Program-made: the position numbers and the translations under genes
Part shown: positions 1 through 5,995 of the stretch, piece by piece
Layout: the number at the start of each line of letters is the position of its first letter
Numbering within the stretch: position 1 is the first letter of the stretch
Assembly (NCBI GenBank): GCA_031282905.1
Contig: JAITCV010000245.1
Location: forward strand, 1 to 7,116
Reading direction: 5' to 3'
DNA: 7,116 nucleotides
DNA from: Azoarcus sp.
GTDB lineage: Bacteria > Pseudomonadota > Gammaproteobacteria > Burkholderiales > Rhodocyclaceae
Notes under the pieces: generated by a model
The model's database searches: none
What the model was told of the DNA's origin: nothing
What the model saw: the letters and a program-made list of their open reading frames with translations, nothing else

Positions 1-174
1 GAGCAGGCCCAGGCGCACCAGCACCCGCCCGAGCAAATCGCCCATCTCGCCCTGGGCCGCCAGTGCCTGATCGAGATCGCGCTGGGATAAACGCCCGTCG
101 CGCACCAGCAGTTCGCCCAGTTTCGGCCGGGCGGCGGCGGACGCCGTAGACAGGGAAGAAGCGGACTGCGCCAA
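1..174 (-). CDS. GspE/PulE-type secretion or pilus ATPase, N-terminal part (runs off left edge)
   Basis: Only the first 58 codons are visible; the gene continues beyond base 1. After a short Ser/Ala-rich leader, residues about 18-58 read KLGELLVRDGRLSQRDLDQA followed by a second LGRVLVRLG motif. This is the paired pattern of the MshEN domain (T2SSE_N, PF05157) that begins GspE, PilB and MshE ATPases of type II secretion and type IV pili. In that family the domain links the cytoplasmic hexameric ATPase to the inner-membrane platform, and in some members it binds c-di-GMP. The frame is closed upstream by a TAG and contains no ATG before the motif, so the best start is TTG at 174-172, with GAG a few bases upstream as a weak ribosome site. 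The gene is divergent from flhB. The ATPase core lies outside the window, so a stand-alone MshEN protein cannot be excluded. Confidence 0.66.
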   Translation of the reverse strand, partial: MAQSASSLSTASAAARPKLGELLVRDGRLSQRDLDQALAAQGEMGDLLGRVLVRLGLL

Positions 175-402
175 AATGGTCTCGCGGATGATGGGAAAAA
201 GGCGGCTAGTCTACCCGAGATGCGTCGGCGCAAGTGTATTCGCTCCCCTGTGCGTTGACCGCCAATCCCGCCATGGCCCAAACCCGTCAATTGACCCCGT
301 TTTTCCGCTCTGATCCGTGTTCGGGACGGACGACGGGCAAGGATAATGACTCCATGTCGTGTTGCGTCCGCCTGACGGACGGATGAATGAGCGGAGCCCA
401 TC

Positions 403-1548
403 GTGGCGGAAGAAAGCGGCGAAGACAAAACAGAAGCAGCATCGGCCCGACGGCTGGAACAAGCCCGCGAAGAAGGTCAGGTTCCGCAGTCGCGCGAGCT
501 GTCGACCTTCCTGGTCACCATGACCGGGACGCTGATGCTGTGGCTGCTGGGCGGCTGGATGGGCGAGCGCCTCATGGGCATCATCCGGCGGGCATTCGGT
601 TTCAGCCGCCAGATGGCCTTCGATCCGACCCGGATGCTCGATCTGGTACAGAGCCTGTTCAGCAGCACGCTGCTGACCTTGATGCCGTTTTTCCTCGCCC
701 TGATGGTGGCGGCGGTGCTGTCGCCGATTGCGCTCGGCGGGCTGCTGTTCGCGCCCAAGGCGCTGGGGTTCAAGTTCAGTCGCCTCAATCCCATCCAGGG
801 CGTCACCCGCATCATCTCGCTCCATGGTCTTGTCGAGATGGTGAAAGCCATCCTCAAGGCTTGCCTGATCGGCGGCGTGGGCGCGAGCGTGTTGTGGCAT
901 TACCGTGATCATCTCTTCGATTTCATGACCGAACCGCTGGAGATGGCGATTGCCGATTTTTCCGGCACGGTGGTGTTCATCGCGGTGCTCATCGTGTCGA
1001 GCCTGGCCTTGCTCGCGCTGCTCGACGTTCCCTTCCAACTCTGGCAGTACCACAAGAACCTGCGCATGACCAAGGAAGAGGTCAAGCGCGAAAGCAAGGA
1101 GCAGGACGGCGATCCGCAGGTCAAGGGCCGCATCCGCGCCATGCAGCGCGAGATGGCGCGGCGGCGCATGATGGCCGAGGTGCCCAAGGCCGATGTGGTG
1201 GTCACCAACCCGACCCATTTTTCGGTGGCGCTCAAATACGATGCGGCCAAGATGGCCGCGCCCATCGTGGTCGCCAAGGGCCGTGGCGAACAGGCGCTGA
1301 AAATCCGGGAAATCGCCCGCGAACACAACGTCGCGCTGCTCGAAGCGCCGCCGCTTGCCCGGGCGCTCTATACCCATTGCGAGCTGGAAGACCCTGTTCC
1401 CGCCACCTTGTTTACCGCCGTGGCCGAAGTCATGGCTTATGTTTACCAGCTCAACCACGCGCTGGAAGAAGGCGGCACGCCGCCCGCGCCTCCCGAACAT
1501 CTGCCGGTACCGGAAGGACTCGATCCCGGCGCACCACCTGAAGAGTGA
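403..1548 (+). CDS. flhB: Flagellar type III export apparatus protein FlhB
   Basis: FlhB is an inner-membrane subunit of the flagellar type III export gate; its cytoplasmic domain switches export from rod/hook to filament substrates. The 381-aa product has the usual family length. It starts with the charged N-terminal signature (EDKTEAAS..RRLEQAREEGQVPQSREL), followed by membrane segments near residues 35-52, 88-118, 145-165 and 186-210. A charged linker (about 215-262) leads to the autocleavage motif NPTH at residues 269-272, the same numbering as enterobacterial FlhB, where cleavage falls between Asn269 and Pro270. The C-terminal FlhB domain ends in a Pro-rich tail (about 359-381). The start is GTG at 403, with GGAG at 393-396 six bases upstream. 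The stop overlaps the flhA start, so the two are probably co-translated. A virulence-type SctU paralogue is unlikely because the next gene is a flagellar-length FlhA. Confidence 0.97.
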   Translation: MAEESGEDKTEAASARRLEQAREEGQVPQSRELSTFLVTMTGTLMLWLLGGWMGERLMGIIRRAFGFSRQMAFDPTRMLDLVQSLFSSTLLTLMPFFLALMVAAVLSPIALGGLLFAPKALGFKFSRLNPIQGVTRIISLHGLVEMVKAILKACLIGGVGASVLWHYRDHLFDFMTEPLEMAIADFSGTVVFIAVLIVSSLALLALLDVPFQLWQYHKNLRMTKEEVKRESKEQDGDPQVKGRIRAMQREMARRRMMAEVPKADVVVTNPTHFSVALKYDAAKMAAPIVVAKGRGEQALKIREIAREHNVALLEAPPLARALYTHCELEDPVPATLFTAVAEVMAYVYQLNHALEEGGTPPAPPEHLPVPEGLDPGAPPEE

Positions 1549-3659
1549 ATGCTTTCATCATGGCAATCCAGGATACCCTGAACCTGCGGCGACTCATCAC
1601 CCCGGCGAACCTGCGCGCGCTGGCCGCGCCCTTGCTCATCATCATGATCCTGTCGATGATGGTGTTGCCGTTGCCGGTGTTCCTGCTCGACGTGTTCTTC
1701 ACCTTCAATATCGCGGTATCGGTGATGGTGATGCTGGTGGCGATGTACACCCGCAAGCCGCTGGAATTTTCCGCCTTTCCCATCGTCTTGCTGGTGACCA
1801 CCTTGCTGCGGCTGTCGCTCAATGTCGCCTCGACCCGCATCGTGCTGCTCAACGGGCATGCGGGCTCGGGCGCGGCGGGCAAGGTGATCGAAGCCTTTGG
1901 CCAGTTCCTGGTCGGCGGCAATACCGCGATCGGCATCGTGGTGTTCATCATCCTCACCGTCATCAACTTCGTTGTCATCACCAAGGGCGCGGGGCGTATC
2001 GCCGAAGTGAGCGCGCGCTTCACCCTGGACGCGATGCCGGGCAAACAGATGGCGATCGACGCCGACCTCAACGCCGGGCTGATCGACGAAAAAACCGCCA
2101 AGCAACGCCGCAAGGAAGTCTCCCAGGAGTCCGACTTTTTCGGCGCGATGGATGGCGCCTCGAAATTCGTGCGTGGCGACGCGATGGCCGGCATCCTGAT
2201 CCTGCTGATCAACATCATCGGCGGCCTTTTCATCGGCGTGGCGCAGCACGACATGGCCTTTGGCGACGCCGCCCATACCTACACCATCCTCACCATCGGC
2301 GATGGTCTGGTGGCGCAGATTCCCTCGCTGATCATCTCGGTGGCCGCCGGCCTGGTGGTCTCCAGGGTAGGCGACGAAACCGATATCGGCGCGCAGATCG
2401 TCACCCAGGTGTTCTCCAACCCCCGGGTGCTCACTCTGACCGCCGCCATCATCGGCACCCTGGGCCTGATTCCCGGCATGCCCAACATGGTGTTCATCCT
2501 GCTTGCCAGCGCGCTGGGCTGGCTGGCATGGATACGGCATAAACACGCAGCGGGCGCGGAAGAAAGCGCCCCCACGCCGGAAGCCCGGGCCGCCGCCGAC
2601 ATACAAGCCGTCGAAGCGCAGGAAGCAAGCTGGAACGATGTCACGCCCGTCGACGTGCTCGGGCTGGAAGTCGGCTATCGCCTGATTCCGATGGTCGACA
2701 AGAATCAGGAGGGCGAACTCCTGCGCCGCATCCGCGGCCTGCGCAAGAAGTTTGCCCAGGACGTCGGTTTCCTGGCCTCGCCGGTACACATCCGCGACAA
2801 CCTCGAACTCAAACCCAATGCCTATCGCATTACCCTCAAGGGCGTGGAGATCGGCAATGGCGAAGCGTTTCCGGGACAATCGATGGCAATCAATCCGGGT
2901 CGGGTAGTCGGGCCGCTGCCAGGGCGCGCGACCACCGACCCGGCTTTCGGCCTGCAAGCGTACTGGATCGACCCGCCCCAGCGCGAACAGGCGCACGCCC
3001 TGGGATACACCGTGGTCGACGCCAGCACGGTGATCGCCACCCACCTCAACCACCTCATCCTCACCCATGCCGCCGAACTGCTTGGCCGCCAGGAAACCCA
3101 GGCATTGCTCGACCACATCGGCCGGGAATCGCCCAAGCTCATCGAAGAACTGGTGCCCAAGCTGCTGACGGTATCGACCGTGCAGCGCGTGCTGCAAAAC
3201 CTGCTTGGCGAAGAAGTCAACATCCGCGACATGCGAACCATCATCGAAGTGCTGGCCGAAAACGCCCCACGCAGCCAGGACCCCAACGAACTGACCAACC
3301 GGGTGCGCGAGGCGCTGGGCCGGGCGATTCTCCAGGATTTGTTCCCCGGCAATGCCGAAGTACAGGTCATGACCCTCGAACCGGGATTGGAGCGCCTGTT
3401 GCTCCAGGCCATGAGCGCGGGCGGAGAAGGCGCCATCGAACCGGGCCTGGCCGACGCCCTGCTCAACCAGACCGCCCAGCTTGCCCAACGTCAGGAATCC
3501 ATCGGCCTGCCGCCGGTATTGCTGGTGCCCACGCCGCTGCGCGCGTTGCTGTCCCGCTTTCTGCGCCGCGCCGTACCGGCGCTCAAGGTCATCGCCAACA
3601 GCGAGATTCCCGAATCGCGCACCATCCGGGTCACGGACATGGTGGGGGCGGCAAGGTAA
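1545..3659 (+). CDS. flhA: Flagellar type III export apparatus protein FlhA
   Basis: FlhA is the major export-gate subunit; its nonameric cytoplasmic ring receives chaperone-substrate complexes, and its membrane part couples export to ion flow. The 704-aa product is close to the family's usual ~690-700 aa. Hydrophobic segments at about 27-47, 48-68, 75-92, 121-146, 213-235, 250-275, 293-310 and 312-333 form the membrane half. The conserved stretch RLSLNVASTRIVLLNG (89-104) and the cytoplasmic loop with AMDGASKF (Asp203, matching the essential Asp208 of Salmonella FlhA) are typical of the family. From about 335 the soluble C-terminal domain begins, including a QAYWIDP-type segment and a hydrophobic-rich end. 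GTG at 1545 overlaps the flhB stop (GTGA), suggesting translational coupling. An in-frame ATG at 1560 is an alternative start; neither has a strong Shine-Dalgarno sequence. Confidence 0.97.
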   Translation: MNAFIMAIQDTLNLRRLITPANLRALAAPLLIIMILSMMVLPLPVFLLDVFFTFNIAVSVMVMLVAMYTRKPLEFSAFPIVLLVTTLLRLSLNVASTRIVLLNGHAGSGAAGKVIEAFGQFLVGGNTAIGIVVFIILTVINFVVITKGAGRIAEVSARFTLDAMPGKQMAIDADLNAGLIDEKTAKQRRKEVSQESDFFGAMDGASKFVRGDAMAGILILLINIIGGLFIGVAQHDMAFGDAAHTYTILTIGDGLVAQIPSLIISVAAGLVVSRVGDETDIGAQIVTQVFSNPRVLTLTAAIIGTLGLIPGMPNMVFILLASALGWLAWIRHKHAAGAEESAPTPEARAAADIQAVEAQEASWNDVTPVDVLGLEVGYRLIPMVDKNQEGELLRRIRGLRKKFAQDVGFLASPVHIRDNLELKPNAYRITLKGVEIGNGEAFPGQSMAINPGRVVGPLPGRATTDPAFGLQAYWIDPPQREQAHALGYTVVDASTVIATHLNHLILTHAAELLGRQETQALLDHIGRESPKLIEELVPKLLTVSTVQRVLQNLLGEEVNIRDMRTIIEVLAENAPRSQDPNELTNRVREALGRAILQDLFPGNAEVQVMTLEPGLERLLLQAMSAGGEGAIEPGLADALLNQTAQLAQRQESIGLPPVLLVPTPLRALLSRFLRRAVPALKVIANSEIPESRTIRVTDMVGAAR

Positions 3660-3684
3660 TCCCGTTTCCAGGTCATTCGTGACG

Positions 3685-3711
3685 AGCCGCGGGAAAATAT
3701 GATGCGCGGCT
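3685..3711. other. Hairpin in the flhA-rraB gap
   Basis: AGCCGCG (3685-3691) can pair with CGCGGCT (3705-3711) across a 13-base loop, 25 bases after the flhA stop. No T-tract follows, so it is not a canonical intrinsic terminator. A second CGCGGCT at 3738-3744 could compete for the same arm. It may mark the 3' end of the flagellar transcript or be incidental in GC-rich DNA. Confidence 0.28.
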
Positions 3712-3837
3712 GGCGCCGTACAGCGCCGCCTTGCGGACGCGGCTCGATACCGCCCTCGAACGGCTGGACGGGGGATGATCGCCTCCAACCGTGTCGTTGC
3801 GAGGGCCATATTTTCAACCATGCATTTCGGAGCCAAT

Positions 3838-4227
3838 ATGAAACGTGATTTCAAGGTATTCCCCAAGGACGACAATGGTGATGTGCTTTGGTCCGCACAT
3901 CAACATGGCCTCAAGATTGGCGAGGCGTACATCGTTCAATATGCCCTGATATTTCCCGAATTCAACGACGCACTGAAATTCAGTGTTTTCCTGTTGCGTC
4001 AAGGTTATTGGGTTCAGGTAAATGAACTGGAGGACCATCCGGGTTACACGGCGGAGGTACTTCTAAAAATGATTCTTGATGTGACACACGAGGAAATTAC
4101 AGGAGCGGAAGATTGGCTTGCCAAGCAATCCGCCAGTCTCAAGGGCAAGAACGATGGGTGGGAAATTCAACAAGACCAACCCAAGGAGGTAGCGGACTAT
4201 GAGTTTATCGAGCTTTCCAATGGTTAG
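3838..4227 (+). CDS. RraB-family protein (RNase E inhibitor-like)
   Basis: The 129-aa product resembles the RraB family (PF06877). It has an N-terminal FPKDDNGDVLW block, a central helix-strand unit with FSVFLLRQGYWVQV, a segment of the T.EEITGAEDWLAKQ type, and the family's closing NDGWE motif (DGWG in most members). E. coli RraB binds RNase E and lowers its mRNA-decay activity; whether this stand-alone form does so is inference. It has no signal peptide or membrane segment, so it should be cytosolic. I chose ATG 3838 because CGGAG at 3828-3832 sits five bases upstream and family similarity begins directly after it. Longer in-frame starts at 3820 and 3775 lack such a site and add a leader that does not look like the family. 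It follows flhA on the same strand with a 178-base gap, so a separate promoter is likely, although I see no clear -35/-10 pair. Confidence 0.75.
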   Translation: MKRDFKVFPKDDNGDVLWSAHQHGLKIGEAYIVQYALIFPEFNDALKFSVFLLRQGYWVQVNELEDHPGYTAEVLLKMILDVTHEEITGAEDWLAKQSASLKGKNDGWEIQQDQPKEVADYEFIELSNG

Positions 4228-4245
4228 CTGGGTGCGAGTAAATAT

Positions 4246-4264
4246 CCCCCGGCAGAGCCGGGGG
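4246..4264. terminator. Strong GC hairpin: IS right-end hairpin, possible bidirectional terminator
   Basis: CCCCCGGC and GCCGGGGG form a perfect 8-bp stem with an AGA loop, starting 19 bases after the stop of the rraB-like gene and followed by CTTTAGATT. Structurally it is best read as the subterminal hairpin of the IS200-like right end. In either direction it could also stop transcription, although the T-runs are short. Confidence 0.45.
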
Positions 4265-4276
4265 CTTTAGATTGTG

Positions 4277-4293
4277 AGCCGCTCAAAGCGGCT
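4277..4293. repeat. Second hairpin of the IS200-like right end
   Basis: AGCCGCT (4277-4283) pairs with AGCGGCT (4287-4293) across a CAA loop, a perfect 7-bp stem lying 12 bases from the 8-bp hairpin. It contains the TGA stop of the transposase remnant. The tandem pair of hairpins is the strongest non-coding structure in the window. Confidence 0.6.
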
Positions 4294-4366
4294 GGCGGGG
4301 ACGGCGCGCCAAATGATGAAAAACATCACCCAAATATCGCCTCAGTTCCCCGTACAACAGCGCCTT
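4283..4366 (-). pseudogene. Fragment of Y1 (IS200-type) transposase TnpA
   Basis: Twenty-seven codons ending in TGA read KALLYGELRRYLGDVFHHLA plus a basic end RRPRQPL. The block LYGELRRYLGDVF..LA matches, from memory, the region just after the KYRRK motif of IS200/IS605 TnpA proteins, which are normally 130-150 aa. The expected continuation with the EGH..PDHVH HUH motif and the catalytic tyrosine is missing. From RRPR onward the frame appears to be the joined tail of the gene next to the right-end hairpin. Upstream the frame is lost at a TAG near 4383, so the N-terminus is gone too. A family search with this short peptide would settle it. Confidence 0.52.
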
Positions 4367-4388
4367 TGTTTGTTCATTTTCCTACAGA

Positions 4389-4648
4389 TCATTCCGAGTC
4401 ATGCCTTGTGAATACTCCTACATTTGTCAAAACAACAATTAAAAGATCAAATAAACTAGCCCCCCCATCCAGCCATAATCCACGCATAAGCAAAAAGAGT
4501 AACAATCCACCGGTATTCTTCCTGAATGATTCCAAAATCCAAAAATAACTAAAAGTAACTGCATTTACCAAAATACTATACCATACATGACAGAGGAATA
4601 CAACGCATCCATCAATGCTTCCTTCAACTGTTCATTCAATTTCATCAT
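4389..4648 (-). pseudogene. Possible frameshifted small membrane protein
   Basis: A frame beginning ATGATG at 4648 encodes MMKLNEQLKEALMDALYSSV and then MYGIVFW, ending at TAA (4567-4565). A second frame, open across the same point, continues from about 4571 as VNAVTFSYFWILESF and a hydrophobic stretch with GLLLFLLMRGLWL and LFDLLIVVLTNVGVF, ending at TGA 4389. Joining them at the TTTT run (minus strand, near 4571) gives one plausible product of about 86 aa with an amphipathic N-terminus and two or three membrane segments. The hydrophobic continuity across the break is why I treat it as one broken gene rather than two ORFs. No family is recognised and the ribosome site is weak. Chance hydrophobicity in AT-rich DNA is the main alternative. 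Its place in the toxin locus would fit a decayed membrane-type immunity gene. Confidence 0.27.
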
Positions 4649-4666
4649 GGTATATTTACGTAATTC

Positions 4667-4843
4667 TCAAAAACGAGTAATCCCTTTATAATATAGTATT
4701 ACTCCTACCAACCCAAAAAAAGATAAAATGCTACTTATTATGAGTAGCAGATGATCAAGATCAAAAAACAAACAAACAAATACAGGAGATAAAGCAAAGC
4801 TACATCTCAATAAAAAAACAACCATGTTATATATATGCTTCAT
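4667..4843 (-). CDS. Small two-helix membrane ORF (58 aa), function unknown
   Basis: ATG at 4843 opens 58 codons starting MKHIYNMVVFLLRCSFALSP, with two hydrophobic stretches, about residues 7-28 and 32-51, and a basic end (YYKGITRF). This fits a small inner-membrane hairpin protein. It lies in the same frame as the upstream transglutaminase-fragment ORF, separated only by TGA and one codon. It could therefore be the 3' half of a longer three-helix membrane protein interrupted by that stop. No good Shine-Dalgarno precedes the ATG; the nearest purine-rich stretch is the G-tract about 13 bases upstream. No homologue is recognised. In context it may be an immunity-type membrane protein or a remnant of one. 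Confidence 0.3.
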   Translation of the reverse strand: MKHIYNMVVFLLRCSFALSPVFVCLFFDLDHLLLIISSILSFFGLVGVILYYKGITRF

Positions 4844-4856
4844 AATTCAAAAAATG

Positions 4857-4867
4857 CCCCCCCCCCC
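4857..4867. repeat. 11-base poly-C tract (poly-G on the coding strand)
   Basis: Eleven consecutive C (11 G on the minus strand) encode the GGGG near the end of the 4847-5215 reading frame. Tracts of this length are prone to slippage. Gain or loss of one base here gives short alternative ends (H-F-L-N-Y-E-A-Y-I with 12 G, A-F-F-E-L with 10 G). Confidence 0.92.
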
Positions 4868-4914
4868 AAGGCCCAATATTGCAATACCTGATGCTAATAC
4901 AGCTAGTTCGAGAT

Positions 4915-5116
4915 TCAGCGCGGTATTCGGGATGCCGCCCTGCTCCAGGATTTGCTGCGCCGCGTCGGGGGTTTTTGCGTCGCCGACCCAGTTCATCAAT
5001 TGTTCGGCGGGGATGTCGACGGTGCCATAGACATAACGCGATTCGATGCCGACGCTGCGCAGGAGCGCGATCAGCAGACTTGCAGTGTCGAAGGCGTTGC
5101 CGCTTTTTTTCGCCAA
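4915..5116 (-). repeat. 202-bp direct repeat, copy 1 (transglutaminase module)
   Basis: This aligns without gaps to 6564-6765 at a constant offset of 1649 bases. I count 11 mismatches by eye, about 95% identity. Eight are silent and three change an amino acid. Similarity stops abruptly on both sides, marking recombination junctions at about 4914/4915 and 5116/5117. Confidence 0.94.
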
Positions 5117-5219
5117 AGCCATTGCCCGCAGCCAGAGGCAAAACAGGCATAGCTTCATCTGCTCCACATAGGGAGCAGAATATGAGCGATGCGAAAGAAA
5201 AGAGAAACGTAACATGCAC

Positions 5220-5422
5220 AGGATGATAGCAAAAAAGCAGGGCAGGAGGGATTATTTTTGATTGGACAAATCTAGGTCACAATGCCATAAGTCGGTTTGG
5301 CTTTACATCAACATGAAACACGCCATAACTCAAGCCCGACAAATCGACCATCTTCGCCTGGTTTACGGCAACACAGCTCCCATACGCTGCTGTAACTCTA
5401 AATCAATATTGAAATCATGGAA
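5220..5422. other. Gap between the immunity-like gene and the displaced module; no confident gene
   Basis: The only frame of note is on the minus strand, 5402-5277. It has no good early start and contains KMVDLSGLSYGVFHVDVKPN before ending in LMAL and TGA. It could be the tail of a deleted gene or chance. No terminator hairpin with a T-run is seen. Confidence 0.4.
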
Positions 5423-5995
5423 CTACTCACATGTTCTGTCCGCAGCTGATTCGACTTCGGGACGCGACATTTGCTTTATTCTTTTGAGATGAAGACTAGG
5501 CGATTCAGTATCTATTTCAATACCCGCTCCTATTTCACTCAATACTTTTATTACACGCACAGAATACGTTGGACACCAATCTCCATAAATCGCTTTAAAT
5601 TTAATAAAATAGTCCCCATTAGAATAATTGCTTACATGAGGAAGTCGATCCCTTAATTCTTCAAGAAATGCCAATATAGCCCTTTCTTCTTGCAGCCATA
5701 ACCTAGCATATTCTTTATCCGATAATTCGCGTTGTCTGAAATATGTCATTTCATCGGTAATATATTCAACGGTATTCGTTTTCCATGTGAAATAACCATC
5801 TCCATCTGTCCCTGATAGTCCGCATTCTATCTTTATTTTTTGATGTACGCCATTGCTATCTTTTAAAGTTATTTCTCTGTTTTTGGTATACCTTATCCGC
5901 CCTGTTGCAACGCCGTTTTTCTTCGCGGCAACAGAAAATTTCTCCGCATCGAAACCAGCCCCACCAATTATCAAATAAAAGCGAAGCAAACTCAT
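5423..5995 (-). CDS. DUF4279-like protein, probable immunity protein of the adjacent toxin
   Basis: The 190-aa product starts MSLLRFYLIIGGAGFDAEKF, the short strand-plus-loop that opens DUF4279 proteins. A central FTWKTN stretch follows, then a helical charged region (ELSDKEYARLWLQEERAI, about 104-121), and a C-terminal strand/helix ending SVRVIKVLSEIGAGIEIDTE, the part most like DUF4279. No signal peptide or membrane helix is seen, so it should be cytosolic. DUF4279 members often sit directly after polymorphic toxin genes, so the role assigned here (blocking the toxin tip) is inference from family plus position. The ATG at 5995 overlaps the preceding stop in TAATG, and GGTGG/GGAAG lies just upstream, so translational coupling is likely. 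An upstream in-frame extension to 6037 would lie inside the toxin gene and is less likely. It is AT-richer than the transglutaminase part, like the toxin tip, suggesting the two travelled together. Confidence 0.74.
   Translation of the reverse strand: MSLLRFYLIIGGAGFDAEKFSVAAKKNGVATGRIRYTKNREITLKDSNGVHQKIKIECGLSGTDGDGYFTWKTNTVEYITDEMTYFRQRELSDKEYARLWLQEERAILAFLEELRDRLPHVSNYSNGDYFIKFKAIYGDWCPTYSVRVIKVLSEIGAGIEIDTESPSLHLKRIKQMSRPEVESAADRTCE

Larger units (their letters stand above)
4238..4366 (-). mobile_element. IS200/IS605-family insertion sequence remnant, internally deleted
   Basis: Read on the minus strand, this segment starts in coding sequence resembling an internal part of a Y1 (HUH) TnpA transposase (4366-4283). 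It continues through a hairpin AGCCGCT/AGCGGCT at the reading-frame stop, then the string TCTAAAGCCCCCGGC, then a perfect 8-bp hairpin (4246-4264), and ends in ATATTTAC (TTTAC at 4242-4238). A short frame end, then a subterminal GC-rich hairpin, then a TTTAC-like edge is how I know right ends of IS200-type elements. The catalytic His-hydrophobic-His and Tyr parts of TnpA are absent, so the middle of the element is deleted and it cannot move by itself. Exact ends are estimates. The right end lies about 10 bases after the rraB-like stop, so insertion was intergenic and left that gene intact. Confidence 0.58.
4367..4846. other. AT-rich accessory stretch with only small membrane-type ORFs
   Basis: Base composition drops sharply from the GC-rich flagellar region to long A/T runs, which suggests imported DNA. 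No plus-strand gene is convincing. On the minus strand there are two small hydrophobic reading frames, entered separately: a frameshifted one (4389-4648) and a 58-codon one (4667-4843). I found no tRNA, CRISPR array or clear promoter here. Confidence 0.6.
4847..5215 (-). pseudogene. Displaced transglutaminase-like module fragment with hydrophobic tail
   Basis: The central part (4915-5116) repeats the core of the transglutaminase-like module of the 5995-7116 gene, in frame from AKKSGNAFDTASLL to IPNTAL, with three amino-acid changes (V/A, V/I and E/G). The required H-V-W-V-E and W.PLD segments are absent: right after TAL the frame enters unrelated AT-rich sequence encoding NLELAVLASGIAILGLGGGG and IF, then TGA. 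The upstream side (5117-5215) is also unrelated to the intact gene. ATG 5215 and ATG 5158 are possible starts but have no clear ribosome site. An alternative frame from 5219 (MHVTFLFSFASLIFCSLCGA) looks somewhat like a signal peptide but is out of frame with the module. I regard this as a recombination product or decayed cassette, not a working enzyme; a small membrane-anchored product is possible. Confidence 0.5.

Noticed and set aside
175..402. Sigma-28 or sigma-54 flagellar promoter in the divergent gap before flhB
   Set aside because: I found no convincing match to either consensus. A small hairpin at 366-380 (GTCCG/CGGAC) and a GATAAT-like string near 342 are too weak to call.
211..1500. 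Long minus-strand ORF (429 codons) opposite flhB
   Set aside because: It is antisense to a clear flhB, is rich in His/Arg/Gln as expected from the complement of GC-rich coding DNA, and has no recognisable domain.
403..3659. flhB/flhA as virulence-type SctU/SctV of an injectisome
   Set aside because: Both lengths and the N-terminal and NPTH numbering match flagellar proteins, and no other injectisome genes are seen.
1443..3875. 810-codon minus-strand ORF opposite flhA
   Set aside because: It is a complementary-strand shadow of flhA with low-complexity composition; flhA itself is full length and conserved.
4238..4300. CRISPR or REP array from the tandem hairpins
   Set aside because: The two hairpins have different sequences, there is no repeated unit or spacer pattern, and the adjoining TnpA-like peptide explains them better as an IS200-type end.
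4366..4548. Plus-strand 60-codon ORF in the AT-rich stretch
   Set aside because: It is a polar, low-complexity translation (many Ser/Asn/Lys/Pro) opposite a more protein-like hydrophobic frame; no start signal.
5262..5492. Plus-strand 76-codon ORF
   Set aside because: It overlaps the end of the DUF4279-like gene on the other strand and has no ribosome site or recognisable motif.
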